Origin: CAYTEO01 sp964436825
Lineage (GTDB): Bacteria; Krumholzibacteriota; Krumholzibacteriia; LZORAL124-64-63
Direction of reading: 5' to 3'
Assembly: GCA_964436825.1 (NCBI GenBank)
Contig: CAYTEO010000008.1
Location: 11,974 to 75,973 of the forward strand
Length of the DNA: 64,000 nucleotides
The number at the start of each line of letters is the position of its first letter. Positions within the stretch are counted from its first letter, which is position 1. A model generated the notes under the pieces. It saw only the letters and a list, made by a program, of their open reading frames with translations, made no database searches and had not been told where the DNA came from. Positions 1 to 9,697 of this stretch are shown piece after piece. The translations under genes were made by a program, and so were the position numbers.

Positions 1-137
1 TGCATCTCGCCGCTGGAGACGTCGACGTACGCCCCGTCGGGTCCCTTGTAGGAGAACATGTCGGGGCGTGGGGTCTCCTGGACGGCGTGGTAGAACAGCT
101 CGGGGATGGTCGTGACGTCGGGAATCGTCCTGTTCAT
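1..137 (-). CDS. AMP-dependent acyl-CoA synthetase, N-terminal fragment (cut by window edge)
   Basis: The first 45 codons of a minus-strand gene read out of the window. The peptide begins MNRTIPDVTTIPELFYHAV and continues with a PDMFSYKGPDGAYVDVS-like stretch. This resembles the N-terminus of long-chain acyl-CoA synthetases (FadD type), where a short 'tiPelf...' segment precedes the first strands of the AMP-binding domain. The start is supported by a GGGAGA ribosome-binding site 4-9 bases upstream. The catalytic AMP-binding motifs would lie outside the window, so the family call rests on the N-terminal pattern only. It is divergent from the TPR gene that follows. Confidence 0.5.
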   Translation of the reverse strand, partial: MNRTIPDVTTIPELFYHAVQETPRPDMFSYKGPDGAYVDVSSGEM

Positions 138-267
138 GTCGTCTCCCGGGTGAGGGCCATTCGCGGGTGCGATCGGTCGTCTCTGCACGGTTGACAATTG
201 AACAGGGGGAGGTGAGGCTGTGTCAATGGACAACACGAATCGAGTCCCCGGGCAAGGAGCTGAGAAG

Positions 268-1032
268 ATGCGCAAGACGATCCTGATGACGGCGGCCCTG
301 CTCTCCCTGGTCCTGGCGGTGGTCGTCGCCGAACCGGTCACCGACCAGCAACTGCAACAGCAGCGACAGGACTACCTGGCCCGTCTCCAGGCCGACTCCA
401 CCGACCACGTGGCGGCCTGGAACCTGGCCCGCGTCCTGATCGATATCGGCAACCGGGAGCAGGACAAGAAGCAGCGCAAGGCGACCTACGAGCAGGCCGT
501 CGGTTTCGCGCGCCAGGCCGTCCGCCACGGGCCGGACGACACCTGGAGTCATCACTACCTGGCGGCTGCGGTGGGCAAGCTGGCCCTGGCCGTGGGCGGC
601 AAGCGGAAGATCGAGCTCTCCAAGGAGGTGCGCGAGGAGGCCCAGGAGGCGCTGCGTCTCGACCCGGACAACGACAAGTCCCACCACATCCTGGGGCGCT
701 GGAACCGCGAGGTGTCCCACCTGAGCCCCCTGCTGAAGGTGGCGGCCAAGATCGTCTACGGGGGAGTGCCCAAGGGGGCCAGCGACGAGAAGGCCGTCCG
801 ACACTTCCAGGAGGCGATCCGCATCAACCCCGAGCACATCAACCATCACCTCGAACTCGGGATCACCTGGATGAAGATGCACAGGTACGAGGAAGCGATC
901 GGCGAGTTCGAGACCTGCCTGCAGTTGCCGGACAAGGACCCCAGCGATCCCCTCTACAAGCAGCAGGCGGAGGAGCTGATCACCCATTGCCGCAAGAAGA
1001 TCGAACGGCGTGCCCGCAAGCGGCAGCACTGA
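268..1032 (+). CDS. Exported TPR protein resembling the RMDN family
   Basis: A 254-residue protein with a signal peptide (MRKTILMTAALLSLVLAVVVAEP) followed by an all-helical tetratricopeptide-like domain. The segment LGRWNREVSHL, then KIVYGGVPKGASDEKAVRHF, then INPEHINHHLELG matches the pattern of the RMDN (regulator of microtubule dynamics) TPR family, known to have bacterial members in FCB genomes. The internal ATG at 268 is chosen over an in-frame ATG at 220 because AAGGAG lies 9 bases upstream and it places the signal peptide at the N-terminus. The stop overlaps the start of mutY by about 23 bases, so the two are probably co-transcribed. Periplasmic scaffold or binding role is inference. 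Confidence 0.75.
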   Translation: MRKTILMTAALLSLVLAVVVAEPVTDQQLQQQRQDYLARLQADSTDHVAAWNLARVLIDIGNREQDKKQRKATYEQAVGFARQAVRHGPDDTWSHHYLAAAVGKLALAVGGKRKIELSKEVREEAQEALRLDPDNDKSHHILGRWNREVSHLSPLLKVAAKIVYGGVPKGASDEKAVRHFQEAIRINPEHINHHLELGITWMKMHRYEEAIGEFETCLQLPDKDPSDPLYKQQAEELITHCRKKIERRARKRQH

Positions 1033-2161
1033 CCCCGTGGGCCTCCCGGCAGCGCCGCGGCGGCTGCGGGAGGCCCTGCTCTCCTGGTACGACCACGCGG
1101 CACGCGACCTGCCCTGGCGACGTTCCGTCTCGGTGTACGGCACCTGGATCGCCGAGGTGATGCTCCAGCAGACGACCGTCGCCACGGTCTCCGCCCGCTG
1201 GCCAGCCTTCCTGTCCCGCTTCCCGGACGTGGCGACACTGGCCGCCGCCACCGAGCAGGAGGTCCTGGCCGCCTGGAGCGGCCTGGGCTACTACGGCCGG
1301 GCGCGGCGGCTCCACGCCGCCGCCCGCGCGATCGTCGCCGCCGGCGGGGGGCTGCCGCGCTCCCGCCGGGAGTGGCTGCGGCTGCCGGGTGTCGGGGCCT
1401 ACACCGCTGCCGCGGTGGCGAGCATCGGGCTGGGCGAGCCGATCCCGGCCGTGGACACCAACGTGGTGCGGGTCCTGCTGCGCCTGACGTGCGCCTCGCC
1501 ACGGCAGGCCGCCGCGGCGCGCCGCGCCGTCCCTGACCTCGCCGCCGACCTGCTGGCCCGTCGCCGGCCGGGCGAGTGGAACCAGGCGGTCATGGACCTG
1601 GGAGCCATGGTCTGCCGGGCCGGCGAGCCCCTCTGCGGAGACTGTCCCTGGCGGCGCTGGTGCCGGGCCGCGGCGGCGGGACGGGCGGAGGAGATACCGC
1701 CGCAGGCACGCCGGCGGGAGATGCGGGAGATCGTGCTGTCGCTGCTGGTCGTCACCCGGGGCGGGCGGGTCCTGCTGCTGCCGCCCGGCACCTCGCCGGT
1801 GGTGGTACCGGCGGGCTGGCCGCCTGCCGTCCGGGCCGGCGGCGGCAACCTCTTCGCCGGGCTCTGGCAGCTGCCGGGCACCGGCTGGCATCCCCTGCCC
1901 GGCGCCACGACTCCCGCCTCGCTGGCAGCGGCGGCAGGGCGGGCCTGGCGCGCCTGGCTAGGTGGTGACGGGCGCACCGTGCCGCGGCGGATCGGCCGGT
2001 TCCGGCACAACGTCACCCGTCACCGGCTCCATGTCCACGTCTACGCCGTCGAGACCGACGACCTGCCAGGGAGGGAGGGGAGATGGTTCCCGCTTCCCCT
2101 GGACGGGACGGCCCCGGTCGCCTCGCTGTCCGTCAAGGCCGTCGCGATGGCCGGCTTCTGA
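1010..2161 (+). CDS. mutY: Adenine DNA glycosylase MutY
   Basis: MutY removes adenine mispaired with 8-oxoguanine in base-excision repair. The 383-residue product has the N-terminal HhH-GPD fold with the catalytic Glu in WIAEVMLQQT, the helix-hairpin-helix LPGVGAYTAAAVASI, the catalytic Asp in AVDTNVVR, and a 4Fe-4S site C202-x6-C209-x2-C212-x5-C218. The C-terminal third is the NUDIX-like 8-oxoG recognition domain (RHNVTRHRLHVHVY). The start is uncertain: a GTG at 1010 lies inside the upstream TPR gene, and a second in-frame GTG at 1037 sits just after its stop; neither has a strong ribosome-binding site. Length is normal for the family. Confidence 0.93.
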   Translation: MPASGSTDPVGLPAAPRRLREALLSWYDHAARDLPWRRSVSVYGTWIAEVMLQQTTVATVSARWPAFLSRFPDVATLAAATEQEVLAAWSGLGYYGRARRLHAAARAIVAAGGGLPRSRREWLRLPGVGAYTAAAVASIGLGEPIPAVDTNVVRVLLRLTCASPRQAAAARRAVPDLAADLLARRRPGEWNQAVMDLGAMVCRAGEPLCGDCPWRRWCRAAAAGRAEEIPPQARRREMREIVLSLLVVTRGGRVLLLPPGTSPVVVPAGWPPAVRAGGGNLFAGLWQLPGTGWHPLPGATTPASLAAAAGRAWRAWLGGDGRTVPRRIGRFRHNVTRHRLHVHVYAVETDDLPGREGRWFPLPLDGTAPVASLSVKAVAMAGF

Positions 2162-2211
2162 GCGCGCGGGCGGGGGCCGGAACGGCATCCCCGGTACAGG
2201 ATCGTTACGGT

Positions 2212-2240
2212 TTGACAATCCGACCCGGTCCAATGATGTT
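2212..2240 (+). promoter_or_regulatory. Probable sigma-70 promoter of the Rrf2 gene
   Basis: TTGACA at 2212-2217, a 17-bp spacer, then GATGTT at 2235-2240 (three matches to TATAAT). The local sequence is AT-richer than the surroundings. It lies 57 bp upstream of the Rrf2 start codon. The -35 is perfect, the -10 weak, which would fit a regulated promoter such as an autoregulated Rrf2 gene. Confidence 0.5.
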
Positions 2241-2296
2241 TTTTCACGGAGGGGAGGACCGTTCCCGCCCGCAGGGCCGACAGGAAGGGTGGTTCC

Positions 2297-2695
2297 ATGC
2301 TGCAGATCACACGTCAGACCGAGTACGCCATCCGTGGCCTGATGGAACTGGCCGGCCGCGAACAGGATCGCCCCGTCCGACTGAAGTCCATCGCCGAGGC
2401 CTGTGGAGTCTCCGAGGCCTTCCTGGCCAAGATCTTCCAGCTGCTCGCCCAGCACGGTGTCGTCCGGTCCCATCGCGGCGTCAAGGGCGGCTTCTCCCTG
2501 GGACGTTCCCCATCGGAGATCAATTTGCGCGAGGTCGTCGAGATCAGCGAGGGGGGGATCGCCCTGAACCATTGTCTGCGCAAGGTCGATCCCTGCGAGC
2601 GGGCCGACGACTGCAAGATGGCGGAGGTCTGGCGTCGGGCCCAGGCGGCGATGACAACGGCCCTGGAGCAGACGACCCTCGCCGATATCATCTGA
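2297..2695 (+). CDS. Rrf2-family transcriptional regulator with cysteine triad
   Basis: A 132-residue winged-helix regulator. It opens with the Rrf2 hallmark MLQITRQTEYAIRGLMELA, followed by the recognition region SEAFLAKIFQLLAQHGVVRSHRG and the wing GVKGGFSLGR. Three cysteines, C93-x6-C100-x5-C106, occupy the place where IscR, NsrR and RsrR bind an Fe-S cluster, so a redox, NO or iron-sulfur sensing role is likely; the exact ligand and target genes cannot be read from sequence. AGGAAGG lies 9 bases before the ATG. Monocistronic, with its own promoter and a hairpin after the stop. No isc or suf genes are nearby. Confidence 0.88.
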   Translation: MLQITRQTEYAIRGLMELAGREQDRPVRLKSIAEACGVSEAFLAKIFQLLAQHGVVRSHRGVKGGFSLGRSPSEINLREVVEISEGGIALNHCLRKVDPCERADDCKMAEVWRRAQAAMTTALEQTTLADII

Positions 2696-2701
2696 TCGCC
2701 C

Positions 2702-2724
2702 GGGCACCGGCGTGTCCGGTGCCC
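2702..2724. terminator. Hairpin between convergent Rrf2 gene and rlmN
   Basis: A perfect 9-bp stem GGGCACCGG / CCGGTGCCC with a 5-base loop, placed 7 bases after the Rrf2 stop and 19 bases after the end of rlmN on the other strand. It has no T-tract on either side, so it may be a bidirectional terminator working without a U tail or an mRNA 3'-end stabiliser. Confidence 0.55.
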
Positions 2725-2742
2725 TCGTCGACGTCCGGTCGA

Positions 2743-3819
2743 TCAGCCACCCGGTTCCTCCGACACGCCCCGGTCCCGCCGACGCCGCCGCAATTGACCG
2801 CAGGCGGCGGCGATGTCGTCGCCGCCGCTGGCGCGGATGAAGGCGTCGACGCCGTGCTCCCGCAGGACCTCCTGGAAGCGCAGGGTCGTCGCCTGCTCGG
2901 GCGGACCCCAGCGGTCGTCGATCCTGTTCAGCGGGATGAGGTTGACCTTGAAGGGACCCCGCCGGACGAGATCCGCCAGGCGCCTCGCCTCCGGGGGCGT
3001 ATCGTTGACGCCCCCGATCAGGACATAGGCGATCGTCACGCGCCGTCGGTGGGTCCTGGCATAGCGGCGCCCCAGGTCGAGGATCTCTGCCAGGGGGATT
3101 CGCCCCGGGACCGGCATCAGGCGACGGCGCAGGTCCGGATCGGTGCTGTTGACCGAGATCGTCAGACCGACCGGTACCGGTTGCGCGATGAGTCGCAACA
3201 GGCCTTCCCGATGACCCGACGTCGAGATGGTGATCCGTCGGGGCGAGATGCCCATCCCCCCGGGAGAGACCATCTGTCCGACGGCGGCCAGGACGCGGGG
3301 CAGGTTGTCCAGCGGCTCGCCCATGCCCATGAAGACGATGTTGAAGCCCCGGGGCCGCGGCCCCTTCTCCGCGCCCGGCGCGTCTCCCGCGAGGCGCAGG
3401 ACCTGCTCGACGATCTCGCCGCAGGTCAACTGCCGGACCAGCCCGCCGCGGGCGGTGGCGCAGAAGCGGCAGGCCATGGCGCAGCCGACCTGGGAGGAGA
3501 TGCAGAAGGTGCGGTGCTGCGCCATGGGGATCTCGACGCTCTCGATCGTCTCCCCGTCGCGCAGGCGCAGCAGGAGCTTGCGCGTTCCGTCCCGCGAGCG
3601 TTCCTCGGCCACCGGTGTCAGACCGGCCAGGTCGAACCGGTCCGCCAGTTCCCGGCGGAGCGCCGCCGGCAGGTTGTGCATCCGTTCCCACGACAGGGCG
3701 CCCCGGCGGTAGAGCCATCCCGCCAGCTGGCGTGCCCGGAACGCAGGCTGCTCCAGGCGGGTCATCAGCCGCGGGAGCCGGTCGACGGGGACGTCGCGCA
3801 GCAGGGGTCTGGTGGACAT
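2743..3819 (-). CDS. rlmN: Dual-specificity 23S rRNA / tRNA adenine-C2 methyltransferase RlmN
   Basis: RlmN is a radical SAM enzyme that methylates C2 of A2503 in 23S rRNA and A37 in some tRNAs. The 358-residue product carries the radical SAM motif C113-x3-C117-x2-C120 (GCAMACRFCATA), preceded by the diagnostic TFCISSQVGC. Further family blocks are FNIVFMGMGEPLDN, ITISTSG and the C-terminal ASGGDDIAAACGQL, whose cysteine matches the one that forms the protein-RNA intermediate. Length is normal. It is transcribed divergently from the NtrC-type regulator and converges on the Rrf2 gene. Confidence 0.95.
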   Translation of the reverse strand: MSTRPLLRDVPVDRLPRLMTRLEQPAFRARQLAGWLYRRGALSWERMHNLPAALRRELADRFDLAGLTPVAEERSRDGTRKLLLRLRDGETIESVEIPMAQHRTFCISSQVGCAMACRFCATARGGLVRQLTCGEIVEQVLRLAGDAPGAEKGPRPRGFNIVFMGMGEPLDNLPRVLAAVGQMVSPGGMGISPRRITISTSGHREGLLRLIAQPVPVGLTISVNSTDPDLRRRLMPVPGRIPLAEILDLGRRYARTHRRRVTIAYVLIGGVNDTPPEARRLADLVRRGPFKVNLIPLNRIDDRWGPPEQATTLRFQEVLREHGVDAFIRASGGDDIAAACGQLRRRRRDRGVSEEPGG

Positions 3820-3926
3820 GGCGCCGACTTCCGATCGAGAGAAGGTGGGTGGACAGGGCCCCCACTTGGTAACATCTTGACGAGGTGGGCGGCAAGTGCC
3901 CCACCCGTCACCGCGAGGAGGATGCC

Positions 3927-5290
<1,364 letters not shown>

Positions 5291-5294
<4 letters not shown>

Positions 5295-5319
5295 CACCTC
5301 CCTTGTCTTTCCGTACACT
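5291..5319 (+). promoter_or_regulatory. Sigma-70 promoter overlapping the upstream stop codon
   Basis: TTGACA at 5291-5296, 17-bp spacer, TACACT at 5314-5319 (4 of 6). The TGA stop of the NtrC-type gene (5292-5294) lies inside the -35 box. It would start transcription about 65 bp upstream of the 112-residue exported protein. Confidence 0.68.
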
Positions 5320-5391
5320 GATGCACAGAAGTCGGATCCAGCGCCGGCCTAGCGGCATGGCGCGGGGTCTCTTCCGACCATTCGGAGGTGG

Positions 5392-5730
5392 ATGATGAGA
5401 CGTTTCAAGGCGGCAGTCGTCCTGCTGGCGCTCGGCTTGATGCTCGGCGCCGCGGGCATGGTCCACGCTGCCGATCCCACCTTCCTGCCGCAACCGAGCG
5501 ACGGTACCGGGCTCCCTTCCCTGCACATGCCGGCATCACCTGGCGACGACTCACAGACCGTCATCCAGTACGGGGATCCCGACGATGCCATCACGGGGAA
5601 CCGGGGGCCATCCATGCTGGGTGGGCTGACCGGGGCGGGGGAGAGCGATTCCCTGCCGCTGCGCTGGAGGGTGCTGGAGATCGTCCAGCAGGTGACGCTG
5701 GGCCTGGTGCCCGTGGTGCCGGCCAGATGA
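5392..5730 (+). CDS. Small exported protein of unknown function
   Basis: A 112-residue product with a clear signal peptide (MMRRFKAAVVLLALGLMLGAAGMVHA, cleavage likely after VHA), leaving a mature chain of about 86 residues with no recognised domain. The mature part is Pro/Gly/Asp-rich (PQPSDGTGLPSLHMPASPGDD) and ends in a hydrophobic stretch EIVQQVTLGLVPVVPAR. GGAGGTG precedes tandem ATG codons at 5392 and 5395; either could be used. It has its own good promoter and sits between two sigma-54 activator genes, which suggests an independent transcription unit. No homologue was recognised. Confidence 0.68.
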   Translation: MMRRFKAAVVLLALGLMLGAAGMVHAADPTFLPQPSDGTGLPSLHMPASPGDDSQTVIQYGDPDDAITGNRGPSMLGGLTGAGESDSLPLRWRVLEIVQQVTLGLVPVVPAR

Positions 5731-5802
5731 CGAACCGGAGGCTCACGACACAGCCTTCGCCGACACGATGAACAACGCTCCCACCTTCTCGCCGGGGGGA
5801 CG

Positions 5803-8800
5803 ATGAGCCTGGGCCGCAGAAAAGACGAGCCGTTCGAGCGAGGAGCGACAGGTTCCGGTCACGGGGATCTGCGCGAGGATCTGCTGCGGCTGGAAGAGAT
5901 CGCCGATCTCCACTTCGCGGCCTCGGCCCATGCCACCGCCCTGGACTACCTGCGCCGGATCCTGACCACTCCCGGCGCCGTCGAGCTGGATCTGGAACAC
6001 CGCCTTCGTCTCCACCGCAAATGCATCGACGCCGCCCTCAACATCGGTGACCTGTCGGCGGCGGAGCGCTACCTGCAGCGGGCGCACGATCTGCTCGCCG
6101 GCGACACCGACGTCACCGACGACCTGCTGCCCCTGAGGGCCACCCTCCAGGGGCGGGAGGCCGTCTTGTTGACCCAGCGGGGCGCCTACGTCGACGCCCT
6201 CCATCTCTGCAAGTCGGCCTTCGCCGTCCTGGCCGTCACCGACAACCATCTCGACGTCGCCAACCTCCAGGCGACGATGGGCGTATGCCATCATCGCCTG
6301 GGCCGTCTCGACAAGGCCGAGGAATTCTACGCCGACGCCCTGGCCACCTACCGGCGTATCGGCGACGAGCTCGGCGTCGCTTCCCAGTACAGCAACCTGG
6401 CCCTGCTGAAGAAGAACGCCTGTCGCTGGGACGAGGCGATCGTCGCCCTGCAGCGGGCCATCGCCATCGCGGACCGGCACGGTGCCTCCCACCTGCTGTC
6501 GCGGCTGCTGCTGAACATCGGGATCGTTCACCTGAAGCGAGGCGCCGCGGACGAAGGGCGGATCGCCCTGGAGCGCTCCCTCTCCCTGGCACGCGGTTTG
6601 GGGGACCGGGATCGCGAGACCAAGATCGACCTGGCCCTGGGATACCTGGAGCTGCACGAGGGCAACCTGCTGCGGGCCGAGGAGTTGATCCTGGCGGGGA
6701 AGAACCTGGCCGATCACCACGGTTTCTGGCGCGAGTCGGTCATCGCCGACGAGTATCTGGGCGACCTGCTGCTGGCACGGGGAGAGGGAGCCGCGGCCCT
6801 GGTCAACTACGAGCTGGGCCTCGAGAAGATCCACGGCCAGCGACGGGTCAGTGACCTGGAGGGCGAGCTGCTGCGCCGCGTCGCGGCGGCGCACCTGGCG
6901 CTGGATGCGCCCGCCCGCGCCGTGGCGGCCGCCGAGGCGGCGATCGCCGCCTGCACGGCCTGCGGTGAACGGTACGAGCTGGGATTCGCCCACGATCTGC
7001 TGGGCCGCGCCCTGATCCGGCAGGGGAGGATCGAGGACGGCGTCGCGGCCTTCCACAAGGCGTTGTCCCACTTCGCGGACCAGCAGCTGTGGCAGTGCCA
7101 GGCCGAGTGTCTCGTCCACTTCGTTCCCCTGCTGGTGGGACGCTCCCGCCAGCAGGAGCTCCGCTTCCTGCGCCGCCGCCTGGAGCACCTCCTGGATGCC
7201 GGTGACACGCTCCGCCAGGACCGCCTGCGCCTGGACCTGCTGCATGCCAGGGCCCTCGTCCTGCTGGAGCTGCAGGAGTGGGAAGAGGCGCTGCTGGCGT
7301 GCGACGAGCTGCAGCGGTGTCTCGAGTCGGCTCCCGACGAGAACCTGGCCGCCGCCTGTGCCCGACTGCGCCGGCAGCTGGAGGAACGGCTCACCGAACC
7401 GCTGGTCCTGGCCAGCGGACGCGGGCAGCACTCCTTGATCGATCTGGCCCACCTCCTCGGTGGGGAAGGCGAGCTGGAGAACCTCTCCATCCCCCTGACG
7501 ATGGCCCTGGAACGGCTGGGCGGGGGGAAGGGGTGCCTGCTGCGGCCCCTCCCCGGGGGGGAGTGGGTCGTCGCCGCCAGCAGCGGGCTGGAGCGGGAGG
7601 AGGCTCTCGCGTTGCGGGAGTGCCTGGAGACTGCCCATCCTGGCCTGCTGCAGACACCGCTGCTCGTCCAGAGGGAGAACCTGCTGAGCTGCCACCCCGA
7701 GGCCGCAGGCAACCGCAAGGGCCTGGTCGTCAGCATCCCCCTCAACAACGACGGGAGCAACCACGGCCTGCTTCTGCTGTTGCCGGAGCGGGAAATGGGA
7801 GCCAGCCTCGCCCCGGCCCTGGAGCATCTGGGATCCGTCGCCGCCATGCTGTCGAGGCACCTCGCAGAGCGCGCGTCGGGCAGCGCGATCCCGCCGATCA
7901 GGACCGATGACGGCGGCGCCTTCGGCGCCCAGGTGGGGTTCATCACCCGCAACCGGCGCATGCTGGAGCTGCTGGACCTGACCAGGAAGGTGGCGCCCAG
8001 CGAGCTGACCGTCCTGCTGCAGGGGGAGACGGGGACAGGCAAGGGTCTGCTGGCCCGTGCCATCCATCTCAACAGCCCCCGGCGGGAGGCCCGCTTCCTG
8101 GCCATCAACTGTGCCGCCATCCCCGAGACGCTCCTCGAGAGCGAGCTGTTCGGCCATGTCCGGGGCAGCTTCACCGGTGCCCTGACCGACAAGAAGGGCC
8201 TCATCGTCGAGGCGGAAGGCGGGACCGTGTTCCTGGACGAGATCGGCAAGCTGCCCCTCTCCATGCAGGGCAAGCTGCTGCAGTTCCTGGACACCAAGAT
8301 CGTCCGTCCCGTCGGTTCCAACCGTTCCCAGCGGGTGGACGTCCGGATCATCTGCGCCACCAAGAGCCTGTTGCGGGAGAAGGTCGAACAGGGTGTCTTC
8401 CTGGAGGACCTCTATTACCGGCTCACCGATTTTCCCCTGGTCATCCCGCCCCTGCGCCGGCGACGCGACGACCTGCCCCTGCTGGTCCGCCATTTCCTGG
8501 CTCGCCACGGTCTGCGGACCGGGACTCGACCGCCCGGCGTGTCCCGTTCCTTCCTGGCCGCCCTGGAGAGCTACGACTGGCCCGGCAACGTCCGCGAGCT
8601 GGAGAAGGTCCTGGCGCGGGCCATCGTCCTGTCCCAGGGGGCGGCCATGTTGACGCCGGACCTGCTCCCCTTCGTCGTTCCCGAGGCACCGTCGGACGGG
8701 GGCGACGACCGGATCCTTCCCCTGCGCGAGAGTCTCTACCAGGTGGAGCGGCGCGAGATCGCCCGTGCCCTCGAGATGACCGGGGGCAACAAGGCGGCGG

Positions 8801-8877
8801 CCGCCCGTCTGCTGGGGATCAGCTATCCCAGCCTGCTGAAGAAGGTGCGCCAGTACGGTCTGGCAGCCAGCGCCTGA
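5803..8877 (+). CDS. TPR-sensor sigma-54-dependent transcription activator
   Basis: A 1024-residue regulator without a receiver domain. Residues about 25-500 are tandem TPR helices (for example AERYLQRAHDLL, KAEEFYADALATYRRIGDELG, LGYLELHEGNLLRAEELI). Residues about 530-690 form a GAF-like region (PLTMALERLGGGKGCLLRPL). An AAA+ domain follows with Walker A GETGTGKG near residue 741, the sigma-54 loop GSFTGA, Walker B TVFLDEIGK and the arginine-finger region. A C-terminal Fis-type HTH ends the protein (GGNKAAAARLLGISYPSLLKKV). The TPR part probably senses a protein or peptide partner, as in other signal-transduction ATPases with TPRs. The ATG at 5803 follows a G-rich site. It lies directly upstream of an intergenic region with sigma-54-type promoter matches, a plausible target. 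Confidence 0.9.
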   Translation: MSLGRRKDEPFERGATGSGHGDLREDLLRLEEIADLHFAASAHATALDYLRRILTTPGAVELDLEHRLRLHRKCIDAALNIGDLSAAERYLQRAHDLLAGDTDVTDDLLPLRATLQGREAVLLTQRGAYVDALHLCKSAFAVLAVTDNHLDVANLQATMGVCHHRLGRLDKAEEFYADALATYRRIGDELGVASQYSNLALLKKNACRWDEAIVALQRAIAIADRHGASHLLSRLLLNIGIVHLKRGAADEGRIALERSLSLARGLGDRDRETKIDLALGYLELHEGNLLRAEELILAGKNLADHHGFWRESVIADEYLGDLLLARGEGAAALVNYELGLEKIHGQRRVSDLEGELLRRVAAAHLALDAPARAVAAAEAAIAACTACGERYELGFAHDLLGRALIRQGRIEDGVAAFHKALSHFADQQLWQCQAECLVHFVPLLVGRSRQQELRFLRRRLEHLLDAGDTLRQDRLRLDLLHARALVLLELQEWEEALLACDELQRCLESAPDENLAAACARLRRQLEERLTEPLVLASGRGQHSLIDLAHLLGGEGELENLSIPLTMALERLGGGKGCLLRPLPGGEWVVAASSGLEREEALALRECLETAHPGLLQTPLLVQRENLLSCHPEAAGNRKGLVVSIPLNNDGSNHGLLLLLPEREMGASLAPALEHLGSVAAMLSRHLAERASGSAIPPIRTDDGGAFGAQVGFITRNRRMLELLDLTRKVAPSELTVLLQGETGTGKGLLARAIHLNSPRREARFLAINCAAIPETLLESELFGHVRGSFTGALTDKKGLIVEAEGGTVFLDEIGKLPLSMQGKLLQFLDTKIVRPVGSNRSQRVDVRIICATKSLLREKVEQGVFLEDLYYRLTDFPLVIPPLRRRRDDLPLLVRHFLARHGLRTGTRPPGVSRSFLAALESYDWPGNVRELEKVLARAIVLSQGAAMLTPDLLPFVVPEAPSDGGDDRILPLRESLYQVERREIARALEMTGGNKAAAARLLGISYPSLLKKVRQYGLAASA

Positions 8878-9005
8878 TCACCGTCTCCAGACGATATCCC
8901 CTGCAGGCATGCGCCGGAGTCGGTGCCACCGCTGCCGACCGTGTCGTGACGTGATGTGATCGATCGGTGGCAGTATTAATTGTATTTATATGCCAACTCA
9001 CATGA

Positions 9006-9018
9006 AATCAATCTGTTA
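9006..9018 (+). promoter_or_regulatory. IHF-type binding site (consensus match)
   Basis: AATCAATCTGTTA matches the IHF consensus WATCAANNNNTTR at every defined position, and it sits in the only strongly AT-rich tract of the neighbourhood. It is 132 bp upstream of the -24 element at 9151. IHF or a related DNA-bending protein often brings the activator to sigma-54 promoters. Whether this organism has IHF is unknown from the window. Confidence 0.42.
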
Positions 9019-9149
9019 CGCGGTCAGTGCGAGGGTATTAACTTAGTTTCGTTTCTTGTCACGAATCCGTCACGGACGGAGCCGGCGACGATCCGTCTAC
9101 TGTACTGTCCTGCAATCAGTTGCGGTTCCTGGTGCTCCCCCGGTCGCAG

Positions 9150-9165
9150 TGGCATGACCCCTGCA
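9150..9165 (+). promoter_or_regulatory. Sigma-54 (-24/-12) promoter match, distal
   Basis: TGGCATG-ACCC-CTGCA: GG at 9151-9152 and GC at 9163-9164 separated by exactly 10 bases, close to the consensus TGGCACG-N4-TTGCA. A transcript would start near 9176 and run about 570 nt before the first gene, so it would make either a long leader or a non-coding RNA. Confidence 0.48.
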
Positions 9166-9410
9166 GGGCCTGGGTGACCGGCGGAGCTGTCTGCAGGGAT
9201 CGCCAGTTCCGCTCGGACAGGGACACCGACTGAAAGGAGCAGGACGCGCACCTCGTCTTCAACCGGCTGGACGAGGGTGTGTCACGACAGGTTGTTCCGT
9301 CGATCGATCGTGACGGGAGGTGGGGTCCCGGCACGAGAGCGACGGAGGCGGGCACGGCGCGTCTTGCTCCTGACGGTCCTCGAACCGAGTCGACAAGAAC
9401 CGACACGCGG

Positions 9411-9465
9411 AAGGTCGCCGATCCCCCGGGGCGAGACGGGGGTGGGCCACGAGCCCGGCGACCTT
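9411..9465 (+). other. Long-hairpin element in the 9746 leader region
   Basis: Perfect 10-bp arms AAGGTCGCCG (9411-9420) and CGGCGACCTT (9456-9465) enclose 35 bases that contain a second potential pairing, CCCCC with GGGGG. It lies between the two sigma-54-type sites, so it would be part of RNA made from the distal promoter only. It could be a structured leader, a small RNA or a DNA-level operator; nothing identifies which. Confidence 0.35.
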
Positions 9466-9682
9466 TCCCATTGGTCCCGGCGTGCCCGGGTCTGTCCAGT
9501 TTCGGAGACCGGGTCCCCTTTTCCAGACAGTCGTCCTCCGCGACCGGCGACGCCTTCCGGCTGCCCGGGATCCGGGGTCGCCCTTTCCGGCTGTTCTCTA
9601 CTTGCTTGTCTTTCAATGCGTTGTTCTTGAATGGACTGTCCGGCCGCCGGGATGGTGCCTGCCCCCTGCGGACGCCGCCGGC

Positions 9683-9697
9683 TGGCACGGATCGTGC
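9683..9697 (+). promoter_or_regulatory. Sigma-54 (-24/-12) promoter match, proximal
   Basis: TGGCACG-GATC-GTGC: GG at 9684-9685 and GC at 9696-9697 with 10 bases between. The -24 half is a perfect TGGCACG. A start near 9708 gives a leader of about 38 nt before the ATG at 9746, with the ribosome-binding site inside it, which is the expected geometry. Confidence 0.52.

Noticed and set aside
191..219. TTGACA at 191 as promoter for the TPR gene
   Set aside because: No acceptable -10 at normal spacing, so it was not listed as a feature although the -35 is perfect.
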